NCBI RefSeq assembly: GCF_016908295.1
Contig: NZ_JAFBDO010000001.1
Location: forward strand, 62,001 to 126,000
Source of the DNA: Thalassobacillus pellis
GTDB taxonomy: Bacteria > Bacillota > Bacilli > Bacillales > Halobacillaceae
Reading direction: 5' to 3'
Length of the DNA: 64,000 bases
Positions 26,254 through 35,269 of the stretch are shown here, piece after piece. The position numbers and the translations under genes were made by a program. The notes under the pieces were generated by a model that searched no databases, had not been told where the DNA came from, and saw only the letters and a list, made by a program, of their open reading frames with translations. The first letter of the stretch is position 1; the number at the start of each line of letters is the position of its first letter.

Positions 26254-26424
26254 AACTGATCGCTCTCCTTCCAAAATCAAAATTTTGCACACTAGGCTTG
26301 TACCCTTCTAACCTCAGACTCTAACCTAATTAGAAAAACTTGGCTTGACACCAAGTCCTTATGGCCAAAGCCTTAATTTTAATTATACTTTAATCCTTTA
26401 ACAAAGTTAAACTATCATAAAGTG

Positions 26425-26458
26425 CAAAAAGAACCGCAACCAAGATGGGTTGCGGTTA
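26425..26458 (-). terminator. Terminator of helD
   Basis: Stem AACCGCAACC / GGTTGCGGTT, loop of six bases, then CTTTTTG on the minus strand, five bases after the helD stop. Confidence 0.8.
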
Positions 26459-26463
26459 CCACG

Positions 26464-28737
26464 TTATCTAGTCTGATAACTGCTTGGTTGAATACGATTT
26501 AACAGAAAATCGGAAGGCGCTTTTCCTATCATATACAAGCGGTGCAGCGGTCGTGTCATGGCCACATACAGCATTTTGATATCAAGCTGCTCTTCTTCGT
26601 ATGTGTTTTGGTCAGCTACTAAAAAGACGACATCGAACTCCAACCCTTTTGCTAAGTATGATGGAAGTATCATCTTATTACTCATCTTTTCCTTTTCATC
26701 AAGAAGCAGAAAATCCATTTTCAAGGCTTTAATTTCCTTATGGACTCTTTTTGCCTCTTCCATCGTTTTGGTTACTATTGCAAAGCTTCTCATCTCATTT
26801 TTCATTTCCGTATTGACTACATTTTTAAATTCATCTGCCCACCTGTCTGTCTTTCGCAGGAAAGATGGCTTTTCTCCCCTTCGAACTACTGGTTCAGCAA
26901 GAGGTAAATCATCTTTCATCAGTGCAAGCAGCTGATTTGCAAGATGCATTATTTCTGTTGTGGTTCGATACGTTTTCTGCAAGGTAAGATAGCTTGGTTC
27001 TCGAAAAATATCCGCTTTTAAAGTCTCCCAATTTTTCAGACCCCGGTATCCATAAATCCCCTGTGCCAGATCTCCCACTATGGTAAAGAGCTCGGTTTGA
27101 AAAGCTCTCCGTAAACTGTATATTTCGAAATAGCTGTAATCCTGCGCCTCATCGATGACTACCTTCTTCGCCTGATTGTCTTTATTAACACCGAACAAGA
27201 AGGTATGGAGGTATAACAACGCTGCAAGATCCTCAGACTGAATCTTTTTTTTGTGAAGATACTTACGGGTGAATTCTCTTAAATATACTTTATGGCTGTT
27301 ATCGATCTCTGACTCCTTGAAGATCTGCTCAAATACTTCTTTGTTTTCGAATAAGCGAAGATATACATTGAACAGCTTTGGGCTCGGGTATTGTTTCATA
27401 TATTTAGCTACTGCAGTTTTGGATTCTTTCTCAATCCGTGCAAGCTTTTCCTGCTTTTTATCCATCAAAAAACTGACCCGGACCTTGCGCTGGTCTGGAT
27501 CTTTCATATCGAATAAGGCGCGGTCAAGCGCCTGATCATACTTATCTTTCACCTTTTTAAGCATGACCTTCTTCTTTCTTCTTAATTCACTTTGTAAAAT
27601 AGCTTTGATTTTTTGGACTCTAATCTTGTAGGGGAAATAATGATAGTCTTCTAAAAATAACCGTTTGATGTTCTGTCCGCTTTTTATTTTGAAATCCGCA
27701 ACCATAAAATCTTTATCGATCAAAAAATCTTTTTTAACGAGCTGTAAATATTTATCCATAGCTTGTTTGTAGGCTGGAGATCCTTTGAATTCTGCCATCC
27801 ACATTTCTAACTGATTATCTCTGGATGTGCTTTCGATAATGGATGTCAGACTCTCATGCTGGGTTATCAATCTGCCTTTCACTTTCGTGACCTCGTACAC
27901 AAAATCTGCATAAGTGGTCTGTTTTGCGCGGTGAACACCGAGTTCAGGCAATACCTCGGATATATACTGAATAAATAATCTGTTTGGGGCAAGGATCAGC
28001 ATTTCTTCCGGTTTGAAGATATCTTTCATTGTATAAAGAAAGTAAGAAATTCGATGCAGGGCAATGGTCGTCTTCCCACTTCCGGCAGCACCCTGAACGA
28101 TGATCGGTTTTCTGAGATCTGCGCGAATCACCTGATTTTGTTCTTCCTGGATGGTGGACACAATTTCACTTAGCCGGCTGTCGGCATTTTGTGCCAGTGA
28201 TTCCTGCAGCAGCTCGTCCTTTGTGGTTAAGTCAACATCACGAAAATCTTTCAATTTTCCATCTTCGATCTGGTATTGCCTCTTCAAGCTTACGTTGCCT
28301 TCATACCACTCGCCGTGGGCTTCGTAGCTGATTTCTCCAAGTCTGCCCTCATAATAGACATGTGCAAGCGGAGAACGCCAATCAAGGATAATCGGTAACT
28401 GCGTTTCACGATCGAACAAGGATACTTTTCCAATATAAAAAACTTCTTCTTCCGGTTTTTCTTTTCTCTGAAAGTTGATGCGGGCAAAATATGGCTTCTT
28501 ACGGAGGCGTTTGAGGTTCTCTAGCTGTTCCTTCGACATCTTCATGAAACTGGAGTGGGTCAGCATTTCCTGGTATCGGAGACTGCTGTCTTTAAAATCA
28601 AGCTTTCCGAGAGTCTCTTCCTGTTTTTTCTTTAAAGCTTCCTGGTCCACTTCCTGAGCGGCAATCACTGTGTCCATGTAAGCCTTCGTAAAATCAAGAC
28701 GTTCCAATTCCTGTGAATAATCCGGATGGTTCTCCAT
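26464..28737 (-). CDS. helD: RNA polymerase recycling motor HelD (UvrD-like ATPase)
   Basis: 757 residues (B. subtilis HelD/YvgS 774). N-terminal coiled-coil arm (residues 1-90) that enters the secondary channel of RNA polymerase, then superfamily 1 helicase domains: Walker A QGAAGSGKTTIALHR (residues 215-229), Walker B VVIDEAQDYS, motif III GDLAQGIYGYRG, motif V/VI LEFDVVFLVAD and YVAMTRPLHRLY. It removes stalled polymerase from DNA. Single gene with a good terminator. Confidence 0.92.
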   Translation of the reverse strand: MENHPDYSQELERLDFTKAYMDTVIAAQEVDQEALKKKQEETLGKLDFKDSSLRYQEMLTHSSFMKMSKEQLENLKRLRKKPYFARINFQRKEKPEEEVFYIGKVSLFDRETQLPIILDWRSPLAHVYYEGRLGEISYEAHGEWYEGNVSLKRQYQIEDGKLKDFRDVDLTTKDELLQESLAQNADSRLSEIVSTIQEEQNQVIRADLRKPIIVQGAAGSGKTTIALHRISYFLYTMKDIFKPEEMLILAPNRLFIQYISEVLPELGVHRAKQTTYADFVYEVTKVKGRLITQHESLTSIIESTSRDNQLEMWMAEFKGSPAYKQAMDKYLQLVKKDFLIDKDFMVADFKIKSGQNIKRLFLEDYHYFPYKIRVQKIKAILQSELRRKKKVMLKKVKDKYDQALDRALFDMKDPDQRKVRVSFLMDKKQEKLARIEKESKTAVAKYMKQYPSPKLFNVYLRLFENKEVFEQIFKESEIDNSHKVYLREFTRKYLHKKKIQSEDLAALLYLHTFLFGVNKDNQAKKVVIDEAQDYSYFEIYSLRRAFQTELFTIVGDLAQGIYGYRGLKNWETLKADIFREPSYLTLQKTYRTTTEIMHLANQLLALMKDDLPLAEPVVRRGEKPSFLRKTDRWADEFKNVVNTEMKNEMRSFAIVTKTMEEAKRVHKEIKALKMDFLLLDEKEKMSNKMILPSYLAKGLEFDVVFLVADQNTYEEEQLDIKMLYVAMTRPLHRLYMIGKAPSDFLLNRIQPSSYQTR

Positions 28738-28965
28738 CAGTCATTCTCCCTTCCATAAAAAAATGGAATGACGTAGATGCACTGCGGTTTTTCAAAGCAA
28801 CATTACTACGATACCATAACCCACTCACCTAAAACAATCTTTTTTGCTAATTTTCAAAAAACATACTGGAAGGGATTTAATAATGAATCAGGGCTGTTTA
28901 GTAATTTTCTCGATTATCGGCATTATACCAGGGGGTTTTGCACGTGGAGCCTGCTTTGGTAGCTG

Positions 28966-29316
28966 TCACCTGGTTTTATCCGGGCTGATCTTAGGGAGGG
29001 TAAGCTCTATGAACATCAGCGATAACAGCCGGAGTCCGACTGGATATATCGCTATGATACCGATCAGGTCTCCTACAGCGCCGAGTGAATCAGTGAAAAG
29101 CATCCATAGGGCGAGCAGCAGCATTAATGCTGCGCTGATATTACCTGTTGTACCATTGACCGGCTTCCATGATTTTATCGAAAGGCTGGTCTCACTTTCT
29201 TTTTTTTGAAAGCATACATAATGGAATGGTCTCAACCTGAACCAATTGGATGCAGTCACAAGTTCATCCCTATCTTTGATTTCTTTTTTACAATAATGGC
29301 ACAAGATATGTTTCAT
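28966..29316 (-). CDS. Zinc-ribbon membrane protein of unknown function
   Basis: 116 residues, ATG after TGGAGGTAAATGAC. The N-terminus has a treble-clef-like set of possible metal ligands (HILCHYCKKEI, then HYVCFQKK), followed by two or three hydrophobic helices (GNISAALMLLLALWMLF; VGDLIGIIAIYPVGLRLLSLMF). No family is recognised with certainty. It is a single gene between helD and murG, both on the same strand. The stretch 28738-28965 in front of helD has no other supportable gene. Confidence 0.6.
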   Translation of the reverse strand: MKHILCHYCKKEIKDRDELVTASNWFRLRPFHYVCFQKKESETSLSIKSWKPVNGTTGNISAALMLLLALWMLFTDSLGAVGDLIGIIAIYPVGLRLLSLMFIELTLPKISPDKTR

Positions 29317-29370
29317 GTCATTTACCTCCAGGGGATTTGTCTATTTCCATTATAGCTAAAAATGCTGGAT

Positions 29371-29404
29371 AAAAGAAAAGTCTGCCGGATTTCACACGGC
29401 AGAC
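29371..29404 (-). terminator. Terminator of murG
   Basis: Stem GTCTGCCG / CGGCAGAC with a nine-base loop followed on the minus strand by TTTTCTTTT; 15 bases after the murG stop. Confidence 0.7.
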
Positions 29405-29418
29405 AGTTTCGCAGTTAT

Positions 29419-30489
29419 TTATTTTTCATGAGCTTGAAGCAGTTCTACGACACGGTCCTTCACTTCTTGGCTTTGATAGTTCTCCATGTTTTTCAGAATC
29501 TTTGATTTTTCGTTCATAAGCGCTGCGATTTCACGGAATAGTGATTCCTCCGTTAACTCTTCTTCCTCGAGTTTTCTGGCAAATCCCTGTGCTACGAACG
29601 AGTCCGCATTCAAAATCTGGTCTCCGCGGCTGGCATGTTTTGATAAAGGAATCAACAGCATCGGCTTCCTGAGTGCCAAAAATTCAAAAATTGCATTTGA
29701 ACCTGCCCGGGAAACAATGTAATCAGTCGCTGCTAATAAATCTTTTAGTTCGTCGGTTACGTATTCGAACTGGACGTAACCCGTTCTGTCTATTGAAGAA
29801 TCAATATTTCCTTTTCCGCAGATATGAATGATCTGCAGTTTAGGCAGCAGGGTATCCAACTGCCCTCGGATAGACTCATTGATTTTCCTTGACCCCGTGC
29901 TTCCTCCCATTACCATGAGCACTGGTTTTGTGTTCTTAAAATTGCAAAGGGAAAGCCCTTCTGCTTTATCCCCGGTAAACAGTTCTTCACGGATAACTGC
30001 TCCTAGGTACTCTTTTTTCCCCTCAGGCAGGTATTTCATCGTTTCCGGAAACGTAGCCAGTATTTTTTGGGCAAATGGAATTGCCAGTTTATTAGCAAGG
30101 CCTGGGGTGTAATCCGATTCATGGATGATCGCCGGTACGCGGTTCATCCATGCAGCCGCAACAACTGGAACGGAAACAAACCCGCCTTTAGAAAAGACAA
30201 CACCCGGCTTTTTCTTACGGATAATATTCCATGCCTCTATAGTACCTTTCAACACCTTAAAAGGATCTTTCAAATTCTCTTTTGACATGTAACGGCGCAA
30301 TTTTCCCGTTGAAATGGCATGATAATGCACACCATCCATCGACTCGATCAGCTGGCGTTCAATCCCAGCATGGGAACCGATATAATCTACTTCATAACCC
30401 TGTGACAGGAATTCAGGAATCAGCGCTAAATTGACAATCACATGCCCCGCTGTCCCGCCACCAGTGAATAAAATCCTTTTACTGCTCAT
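29419..30489 (-). CDS. murG: MurG, lipid II synthase glycosyltransferase
   Basis: 356 residues of the GT28 family. It adds GlcNAc from UDP-GlcNAc to lipid I at the inner face of the membrane. Motifs: FTGGGTAGHV (first G loop), SKGGFVSVPVV, MGGSTGSRKIN, and the UDP-GlcNAc site SRAGSNAIFEFLALRKPMLLIPL. The gene stands alone, away from a division/cell-wall cluster; some Bacilli (B. cereus group) carry a second murG, so this may be the extra copy. Ribosome site AAAGGACG. Confidence 0.88.
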   Translation of the reverse strand: MSSKRILFTGGGTAGHVIVNLALIPEFLSQGYEVDYIGSHAGIERQLIESMDGVHYHAISTGKLRRYMSKENLKDPFKVLKGTIEAWNIIRKKKPGVVFSKGGFVSVPVVAAAWMNRVPAIIHESDYTPGLANKLAIPFAQKILATFPETMKYLPEGKKEYLGAVIREELFTGDKAEGLSLCNFKNTKPVLMVMGGSTGSRKINESIRGQLDTLLPKLQIIHICGKGNIDSSIDRTGYVQFEYVTDELKDLLAATDYIVSRAGSNAIFEFLALRKPMLLIPLSKHASRGDQILNADSFVAQGFARKLEEEELTEESLFREIAALMNEKSKILKNMENYQSQEVKDRVVELLQAHEK

Positions 30490-30606
30490 GTGCTAACGTC
30501 CTTTCTCCATGTTCCTCTAACTCGAACTTGTCATCTATGTGAATTGTATCAGAAATACCTCTAATATATGTACGAAAAAAAGCAAAATAATTAGGGGGCT
30601 GTAAGA

Positions 30607-30849
30607 ACAAAAGCGCAAGCGCCTTGTCCACCCGCGACAAGCTTAAGAAGAGCCTCGCCGTGACGGGTTTTGTCACAGAGAGGATCGGCTTAAGACCTCG
30701 AGGGGGTAGGCGCTAGAGCTGGATGAAACAAAAGCACAAGCGCCTTGGTCACCCCCGACAAGCTTAAGAAGAGCCTCGTCGTGACGGGCTTTGTCACAGA
30801 GAGGGTCGGCTTAAGACCTCGAGGGGGGAGGCGCTGCAGCTGGATGAAA
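30607..30849. repeat. Two tandem copies of a ~121-bp structured dispersed repeat
   Basis: Copies 30607-30727 and 30728-30849 differ at only about a dozen positions. Each has AAGCGC..GCGCCTTG at the left, CGACAAGCTTAAGA, a GTGACGGG..TTTTGTCAC hairpin, GGCTTAAGACCTCGAGGGGG and GGCGCT..GCTGGATGAAA at the right. The ends pair (GCGCCT with AGGCGC), so each copy folds into a long imperfect hairpin. Related copies: 32641, 39155, 39275, 51060. The gap 30490-31099 contains nothing else but a CCCGAACAT/ATGTCCGGG hairpin at 30902-30923. Confidence 0.8.
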
Positions 30850-31099
30850 TCTCTTTTCCCAACATCCACTTTTGTAATTTCCTAAATAGCAAAAATTCTA
30901 ACCCGAACATTTATATGTCCGGGTGTAGTTAAGACATCATAACCGCTTCACCTGTTTTACTGCGCTTTCCATGGACACGGTCTTAGTTTACTTCCAGGAT
31001 TTTTGGTCCGTGGTGTACCCACACGAGTCTTCCGATATTGGCTGTGCTAGAAATTCTTTACATCAGTTGGTCTGAATTTTTCCTGAAATCTCTTAAAAT

Positions 31100-32533
31100 T
31101 TATTTCTCTGAATCGAGATTGAAAACAACCAGACGTTCCTCAGTCAAATCCTCTATGACATATTTTGGTCCTTCTTTTCCCCAGCCGCTGTTTTTGACTC
31201 CGCCATATGGCATTAGATCAACCCGGTACTGGGAAGAATCATTGATCATCAAACCGCCGACTTCCACATGTCTAGCTGCATAGAAGGCAGTCTCTAGATT
31301 TTTCGTGAAAATGCCGCCTTGAAGACCGTAGCGTGACTCATTCAATTCATCTATGCAGTTTTTCAAATCGGAGAATGGAATAATCGTCGCTACTGGGGCA
31401 AATACTTCCTCGCATACCACTTTCATATTCTTTTCCACATTGGTAAGAAGTGTAGGGTGAAGCAGCGCGCCTTCACGCTTAGCACCTTCTATTACTTCGG
31501 CGCCATGGTGAACAGCTTCATTTACCCATTCCTCTGCCCGCTCAGCTTCCTCTTCACTGATCATTGGGCCAACGTCCGTTTCAGGATCCATCGGGTCGCC
31601 CACCTTAAGTCCTTTAACAGCATGGACTAATTTTTCCTGAAATTCATCCTTTACATCTTCATGTACGTAAATCCGCTGTACAGAAATGCATACTTGTCCG
31701 GCAAAAGCGAAACTCTTTTGGGCAATGTTGTCTGCAGCTTTATCAATGTCGGCTTCTTTATCCACAATCACTGGTGAATTGTTGCCCAACTCAAGAATGA
31801 GCTTATTAAGTCCGGTATTCTGTTTCAGTTTCAAGCCTATCTCCGCACTTCCAGTGAACGTATAGGCGTTGATACGTTTATCTTCCATCATTTGTTGCCC
31901 AACTTCAGAACCAGACCCGACAATTACATTCAAGAAGCCATCAGGAAGGCCAGCTTCCTGGAATAATTCCGCAAGCTTTAAGGCGGAGACTGGTGTTTTA
32001 CTTGCTGGTTTCAGTACTACAGCGTTCCCGGCAGCAATAGCTGGGGCAATTTTATGTGCGACAAGGTTAATCGGAAAATTGAATGGCGTAATTGCACCGA
32101 TGACTCCGACTGGCACCTTTAGCGTATAAGCCATTCTGTTTTCAGAACCAGGAGCCGCGTCTACAGGTACTCCTTCTCCATGAATCCGTTTTGCTTCTTC
32201 AGCAGAAAGCTCAAATGTTTGGGTAGCACGGTCAACTTCTGTTCGGGCTTGCTTAAGGGGCTTACCGGCTTCGATGGATAAATTCTCCGCAAGGGTATCT
32301 TTGTTTTCTTGCAACAGCTCGCTCACTCTTTTTAGAATTTGATAGCGCTTATAGGGTGGCATTTGCTTATCTTTAAAAGCAGATTGCGCAGCTTCCGTTG
32401 CTTCGTCGACTTCCTTTTCACCTGCTTTTGCTATTTTCACATAAGTTTGCTGGGTATATTTATTTACAACATCAATTTTGTCGTCTGTCTGAATCCAATT
32501 TCCGTTGATGAACACTTTATAATCCTGAACCAT
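31100..32533 (-). CDS. NAD(P)-dependent aldehyde dehydrogenase
   Basis: 477 residues of the ALDH superfamily: Asn in the oxyanion site (TPFNFPINL), general base Glu248 (LELGNNSP) and nucleophile Cys282 (GQVCIS), plus the cofactor loop FTGSAEIG. The short, non-amide GNNSP and the overall sequence place it near lactaldehyde / glyceraldehyde-3-phosphate / sulfoacetaldehyde-type dehydrogenases rather than betaine aldehyde dehydrogenase. Substrate undecided. An AAGGAGTGGG site precedes the ATG. Confidence 0.85.
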   Translation of the reverse strand: MVQDYKVFINGNWIQTDDKIDVVNKYTQQTYVKIAKAGEKEVDEATEAAQSAFKDKQMPPYKRYQILKRVSELLQENKDTLAENLSIEAGKPLKQARTEVDRATQTFELSAEEAKRIHGEGVPVDAAPGSENRMAYTLKVPVGVIGAITPFNFPINLVAHKIAPAIAAGNAVVLKPASKTPVSALKLAELFQEAGLPDGFLNVIVGSGSEVGQQMMEDKRINAYTFTGSAEIGLKLKQNTGLNKLILELGNNSPVIVDKEADIDKAADNIAQKSFAFAGQVCISVQRIYVHEDVKDEFQEKLVHAVKGLKVGDPMDPETDVGPMISEEEAERAEEWVNEAVHHGAEVIEGAKREGALLHPTLLTNVEKNMKVVCEEVFAPVATIIPFSDLKNCIDELNESRYGLQGGIFTKNLETAFYAARHVEVGGLMINDSSQYRVDLMPYGGVKNSGWGKEGPKYVIEDLTEERLVVFNLDSEK

Positions 32534-32640
32534 GTTCCCACTCCTTTATTAAATTTCACTCCTAGTTACTTTACCTCTTAAAGGAACTGGTGAAACTTTC
32601 AAGTAGTGCAAGCCCGCAAAGGAAAGCCTTAATAATTACG

Positions 32641-32740
32641 AACAAAAGCGGAAGCGCCTGTTCATTCCCGACAAGCTTAATACTAGCCGTGCCTTACTTT
32701 TTCACAGAGAGAGTCGGCTTAAGCCAAAAAGGGCATTCAC
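32641..32740. repeat. Truncated copy of the ~121-bp repeat
   Basis: Matches the left two thirds of the 30607 repeat (ACAAAAGCG-AAGCGCCTG, CGACAAGCTTAA, TTCACAGAGAGAGTCGGCTTAAG) and then diverges. Confidence 0.65.
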
Positions 32741-32770
32741 GACCATCCATTTTTATAATTGCCCTGCCAG

Positions 32771-32805
32771 AAAAAAGACGTCATCCTGAAATCAGGATAA
32801 CGTCT
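32771..32805 (-). terminator. Terminator of the nucleoside transporter gene
   Basis: Stem GACGTCATCCTGA / TCAGGATAACGTC with a two-base loop and TTTTTTC on the minus strand. Confidence 0.85.
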
Positions 32806-32816
32806 CTTTCAGACCT

Positions 32817-34007
32817 TTATAGAAATAGACCAGCAATGGTTGCAGATAAGGCTGATCCAAGTGTTGCACCAATCAGAAGTTTCATACCAAAGCCTGAGAC
32901 TTTTCCACCTTTTGCAGGGTCGATCCCCTGAACTGTCCCAGCGATGATACCAATAGAAGAGAAATTTGCAAAACTTGTAAGGAAAACAGTTACGATACCT
33001 ACTGTTTTTTCAGATACAGAATCAAGCATGGTTTGGAATTCAAGCATCGCAACGAATTCGTTTGTTACGATTTTCGTACCCATGATGGCTCCTGCTTCAA
33101 CGATTTCAGAGGCAGGAATCCCCATCAGGAAGGCAAGCGGTGCAATAACATACCCCAGGGCTTCCTGTAATGTAAAGCCGTTAAATATCGCTGCGAAAAC
33201 CCAGTTTGCTAATTCTAGTGACGCAATGAAGGCAATCAGCATAGTTGCAACGATCAATGCGATTCGGCCCCCATCGAGCGCACCATTTCCCATTGCTTCA
33301 AAAAAGCTGTTTGCATTGGAAACGTCTTTGATGTCAACAACATCTTCTTCTTTGTCCACTTTAACAGGAGCAATCAAAGAAGCCACAATCAATGCACTGA
33401 ACATGTTCAAAGGCAGTGCGACCAGAATGTATTTTGCCGGAAGCATTCCGATATAAGCCCCGACGATTGAAGCTGATACGGAACCCATTGCCGAAGCACT
33501 TACGATATACAGACGGTTGTCATTCAGCCTTCTGAACTGTGACTGAATGGCAAGAAGGGCTTCAGATTGGCCAAAGAAGATACTGTTTACAGCATTGAAA
33601 GATTCAACTTTCGGTAATCCTGTAATATATGAAAGGCCAAAACCGATATATTTGATAATAAACGGCAGGATTTTTAAATAAGTAAGTACAGATAAAATCG
33701 TTGCGAAGAAAATGATCAATAGCAGGACATTGAAAAAGAAGACACTTCCGCCCTCATCAACAGCGATTCCTCCAAGAACAAAATTTACACCGGCAGAACC
33801 GAATTCAATTAACTTATTAAACCCGGCAGAAATCGCCTCTATAATAATTCTTCCGATCTCCGTGTTGAACATGAACCAGGTAGTCAGGAGCTGCAGAACC
33901 AGCATGATTCCTATTCCACGGTAATTGATGTTCTTTTTATCGTTCGACAACAAAAATGATATACCCAAAATCACTATGACTGCCAAAATACCTAAAAGTA
34001 TATCCAC
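32817..34007 (-). CDS. Concentrative nucleoside transporter (CNT/NupC family)
   Basis: 396 residues with about nine to ten membrane helices. Family features: GGIAVDEGGSVFFFNVLLLIIFFATILSVL (gate domain), FFGQSEALLAI and MGIPASEIVEAG plus KIVTNEFVAM, FANFSSIGI (substrate/cation site helices). It imports nucleosides with H+ or Na+. A near-consensus CcpA (cre) site lies 50 bases upstream, suggesting catabolite control. Strong terminator after the stop. Ribosome site GGGAGG. Confidence 0.92.
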   Translation of the reverse strand: MDILLGILAVIVILGISFLLSNDKKNINYRGIGIMLVLQLLTTWFMFNTEIGRIIIEAISAGFNKLIEFGSAGVNFVLGGIAVDEGGSVFFFNVLLLIIFFATILSVLTYLKILPFIIKYIGFGLSYITGLPKVESFNAVNSIFFGQSEALLAIQSQFRRLNDNRLYIVSASAMGSVSASIVGAYIGMLPAKYILVALPLNMFSALIVASLIAPVKVDKEEDVVDIKDVSNANSFFEAMGNGALDGGRIALIVATMLIAFIASLELANWVFAAIFNGFTLQEALGYVIAPLAFLMGIPASEIVEAGAIMGTKIVTNEFVAMLEFQTMLDSVSEKTVGIVTVFLTSFANFSSIGIIAGTVQGIDPAKGGKVSGFGMKLLIGATLGSALSATIAGLFL

Positions 34008-34056
34008 ATTATTTCCTCCCTTAAAAGTTAGCCGTCAACCAAAAAAAGGCCAAGTA

Positions 34057-34070
34057 TGAAAATGCTTTCA
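34057..34070 (-). promoter_or_regulatory. cre-like CcpA site
   Basis: Minus strand TGAAAGCATTTTCA matches the cre consensus TGWAANCGNTNWCA except for the central G. It lies 50 bases upstream of the CNT transporter start. Confidence 0.5.
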
Positions 34071-34230
34071 TACCTATTTCCATATAGGAGTTTAACAGGT
34101 TGTCAGACGTCATGCAAGCAAATTCTTCGACAAATTAGTAATAATCTCTTAGTAACCCTTCCCGTTTTACCTAGAAATAAAGCCGCAACTTCCAAAAAAT
34201 TTAAGAACAAAATTCTTAAGACCTCCAAAA

Positions 34231-34266
34231 ATAGAAAAGCTGCTCCTAAATCCTTGCTGGAGCAGC
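34231..34266 (-). terminator. Terminator of the LysM-CAP gene
   Basis: Stem GCTGCTCC / GGAGCAGC with a 12-base loop, then TTTTCTATTTTT on the minus strand, 12 bases after the stop. Confidence 0.75.
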
Positions 34267-34277
34267 CCTCCTTCCTG

Positions 34278-34907
34278 TTATCTTTTTTGGATAAACATTT
34301 GTGTCCAGTATGTGCCGTAGCTGCCACCTTCCGCATAGCCAACTCCTATATGGGTCATATTACCATTTAGTATGTTTTTTCGGTGACCCGGACTATTCAT
34401 CCATCCGTTGACGACTTCTTGAGGGGTACGCTGGCCCGCTGCAATATTTTCAGCCGCACGTCTGTAGGAAATATTGAAATCTCTCATCATCGTAAATGGA
34501 GAACCATACGTCGGTGAATGATGGGAAAAGTAATTTCTTTGTGCCATATCTCGCGACTTGTAGCGAGCTACCCTGGAAAGCTGCCAGTCTTCACGAAGAG
34601 CGGGCAATCCTCTCTGTGTCCGTTCTCTGTTCGTTAGATCGATAACCTGCTGTTCTACTGACTTGGTTTGTCGTTTCAACGGTATCGTCACTCTATCCCC
34701 TGGGTAAATCAAATCAGGATTACTGAAATGCCTGTTAGCATCGATGATTTCTGATAAACCAATCTGATAACGGCGGGAAATTTTCCAGAGAGTGTCCCCT
34801 TTTTTAACGATATAGACGTCAGTCCGTTGGGCGCTTACCGTATCGTCGACCTGTACTCCTAAACAACAAAATAGCATGAAGACCCCTGCAAATAACCATT
34901 TGTTCAC
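34278..34907 (-). CDS. Secreted LysM-CAP domain protein (YkwD-like)
   Basis: 209 residues, GTG start after AGGGAG. A signal peptide (residues 1-25, NKWLFAGVFMLFCCLGV) leads to one LysM wall-binding domain (YIVKKGDTLWKISRRYQIGLSEI, about 32-76) and then a CAP/SCP domain (about 85-209) with the conserved His and Glu positions in YFSHHSP and AAENIAAG, HRKNIL and HIGVGYA. Similar Bacillus proteins are found in spores or the cell wall; the function of bacterial CAP domains is not settled. Single gene. Confidence 0.9.
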   Translation of the reverse strand: MNKWLFAGVFMLFCCLGVQVDDTVSAQRTDVYIVKKGDTLWKISRRYQIGLSEIIDANRHFSNPDLIYPGDRVTIPLKRQTKSVEQQVIDLTNRERTQRGLPALREDWQLSRVARYKSRDMAQRNYFSHHSPTYGSPFTMMRDFNISYRRAAENIAAGQRTPQEVVNGWMNSPGHRKNILNGNMTHIGVGYAEGGSYGTYWTQMFIQKR

Positions 34908-34983
34908 TATATACTCGCTCCCTCATGTTTGCTTACCAATATAGTTTTCCTCATTCATCCCTTTTCATGTAAAAATTGATAAA

Positions 34984-35022
34984 TAAAAAAACGCCCTACC
35001 ATAAAATTAAGCTGGTAAGGCG
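34984..35022 (-). terminator. Terminator downstream of the germination operon
   Basis: Stem CGCCTTACC / GGTAGGGCG followed by TTTTTTT on the minus strand. It would end a transcript coming from the 35074-35178 ORF or from the gerC-like gene. Confidence 0.7.
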
Positions 35023-35073
35023 GTGGGGAGCTGCTTTTCAGTTTACAATGGAACGATCGACTTCATTCCTATC

Positions 35074-35178
35074 CTATTTTGGCAGGCTTTCAGTTGATCT
35101 CTTGTAATGAAACACTTGCTTAAAAGAGTAGCGTTTACAGTCTGTATGATACTCCATAGAACCAGTCAAACGGTACAT
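35074..35178 (-). CDS. Candidate 34-residue basic peptide
   Basis: In the 360-base gap between the LysM-CAP gene and the germination operon there is a 34-codon frame (start MYRLTGSMEYHTDCKRY, end STESLPK) on the same strand as the operon and followed by a strong terminator. It is polar and rich in Lys, Tyr and Ser. No convincing ribosome site is present, so it may not be translated; the remaining gap sequence shows nothing else. Confidence 0.25.
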   Translation of the reverse strand: MYRLTGSMEYHTDCKRYSFKQVFHYKRSTESLPK

Positions 35179-35269
35179 AATGAAGCACCAAATCCTGGCT
35201 TGAACATCTTCTATTTAGTTATTTAGACGAAAAAGGTAGTGGAAAAGTTTCATAAAAACCATTTTTCAT

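Noticed and set aside
28844..29209. Plus-strand frame of 121 codons with hydrophobic N-terminus.
   Set aside because: Mostly antisense to the better supported zinc-ribbon membrane gene, and only a marginal ribosome site.
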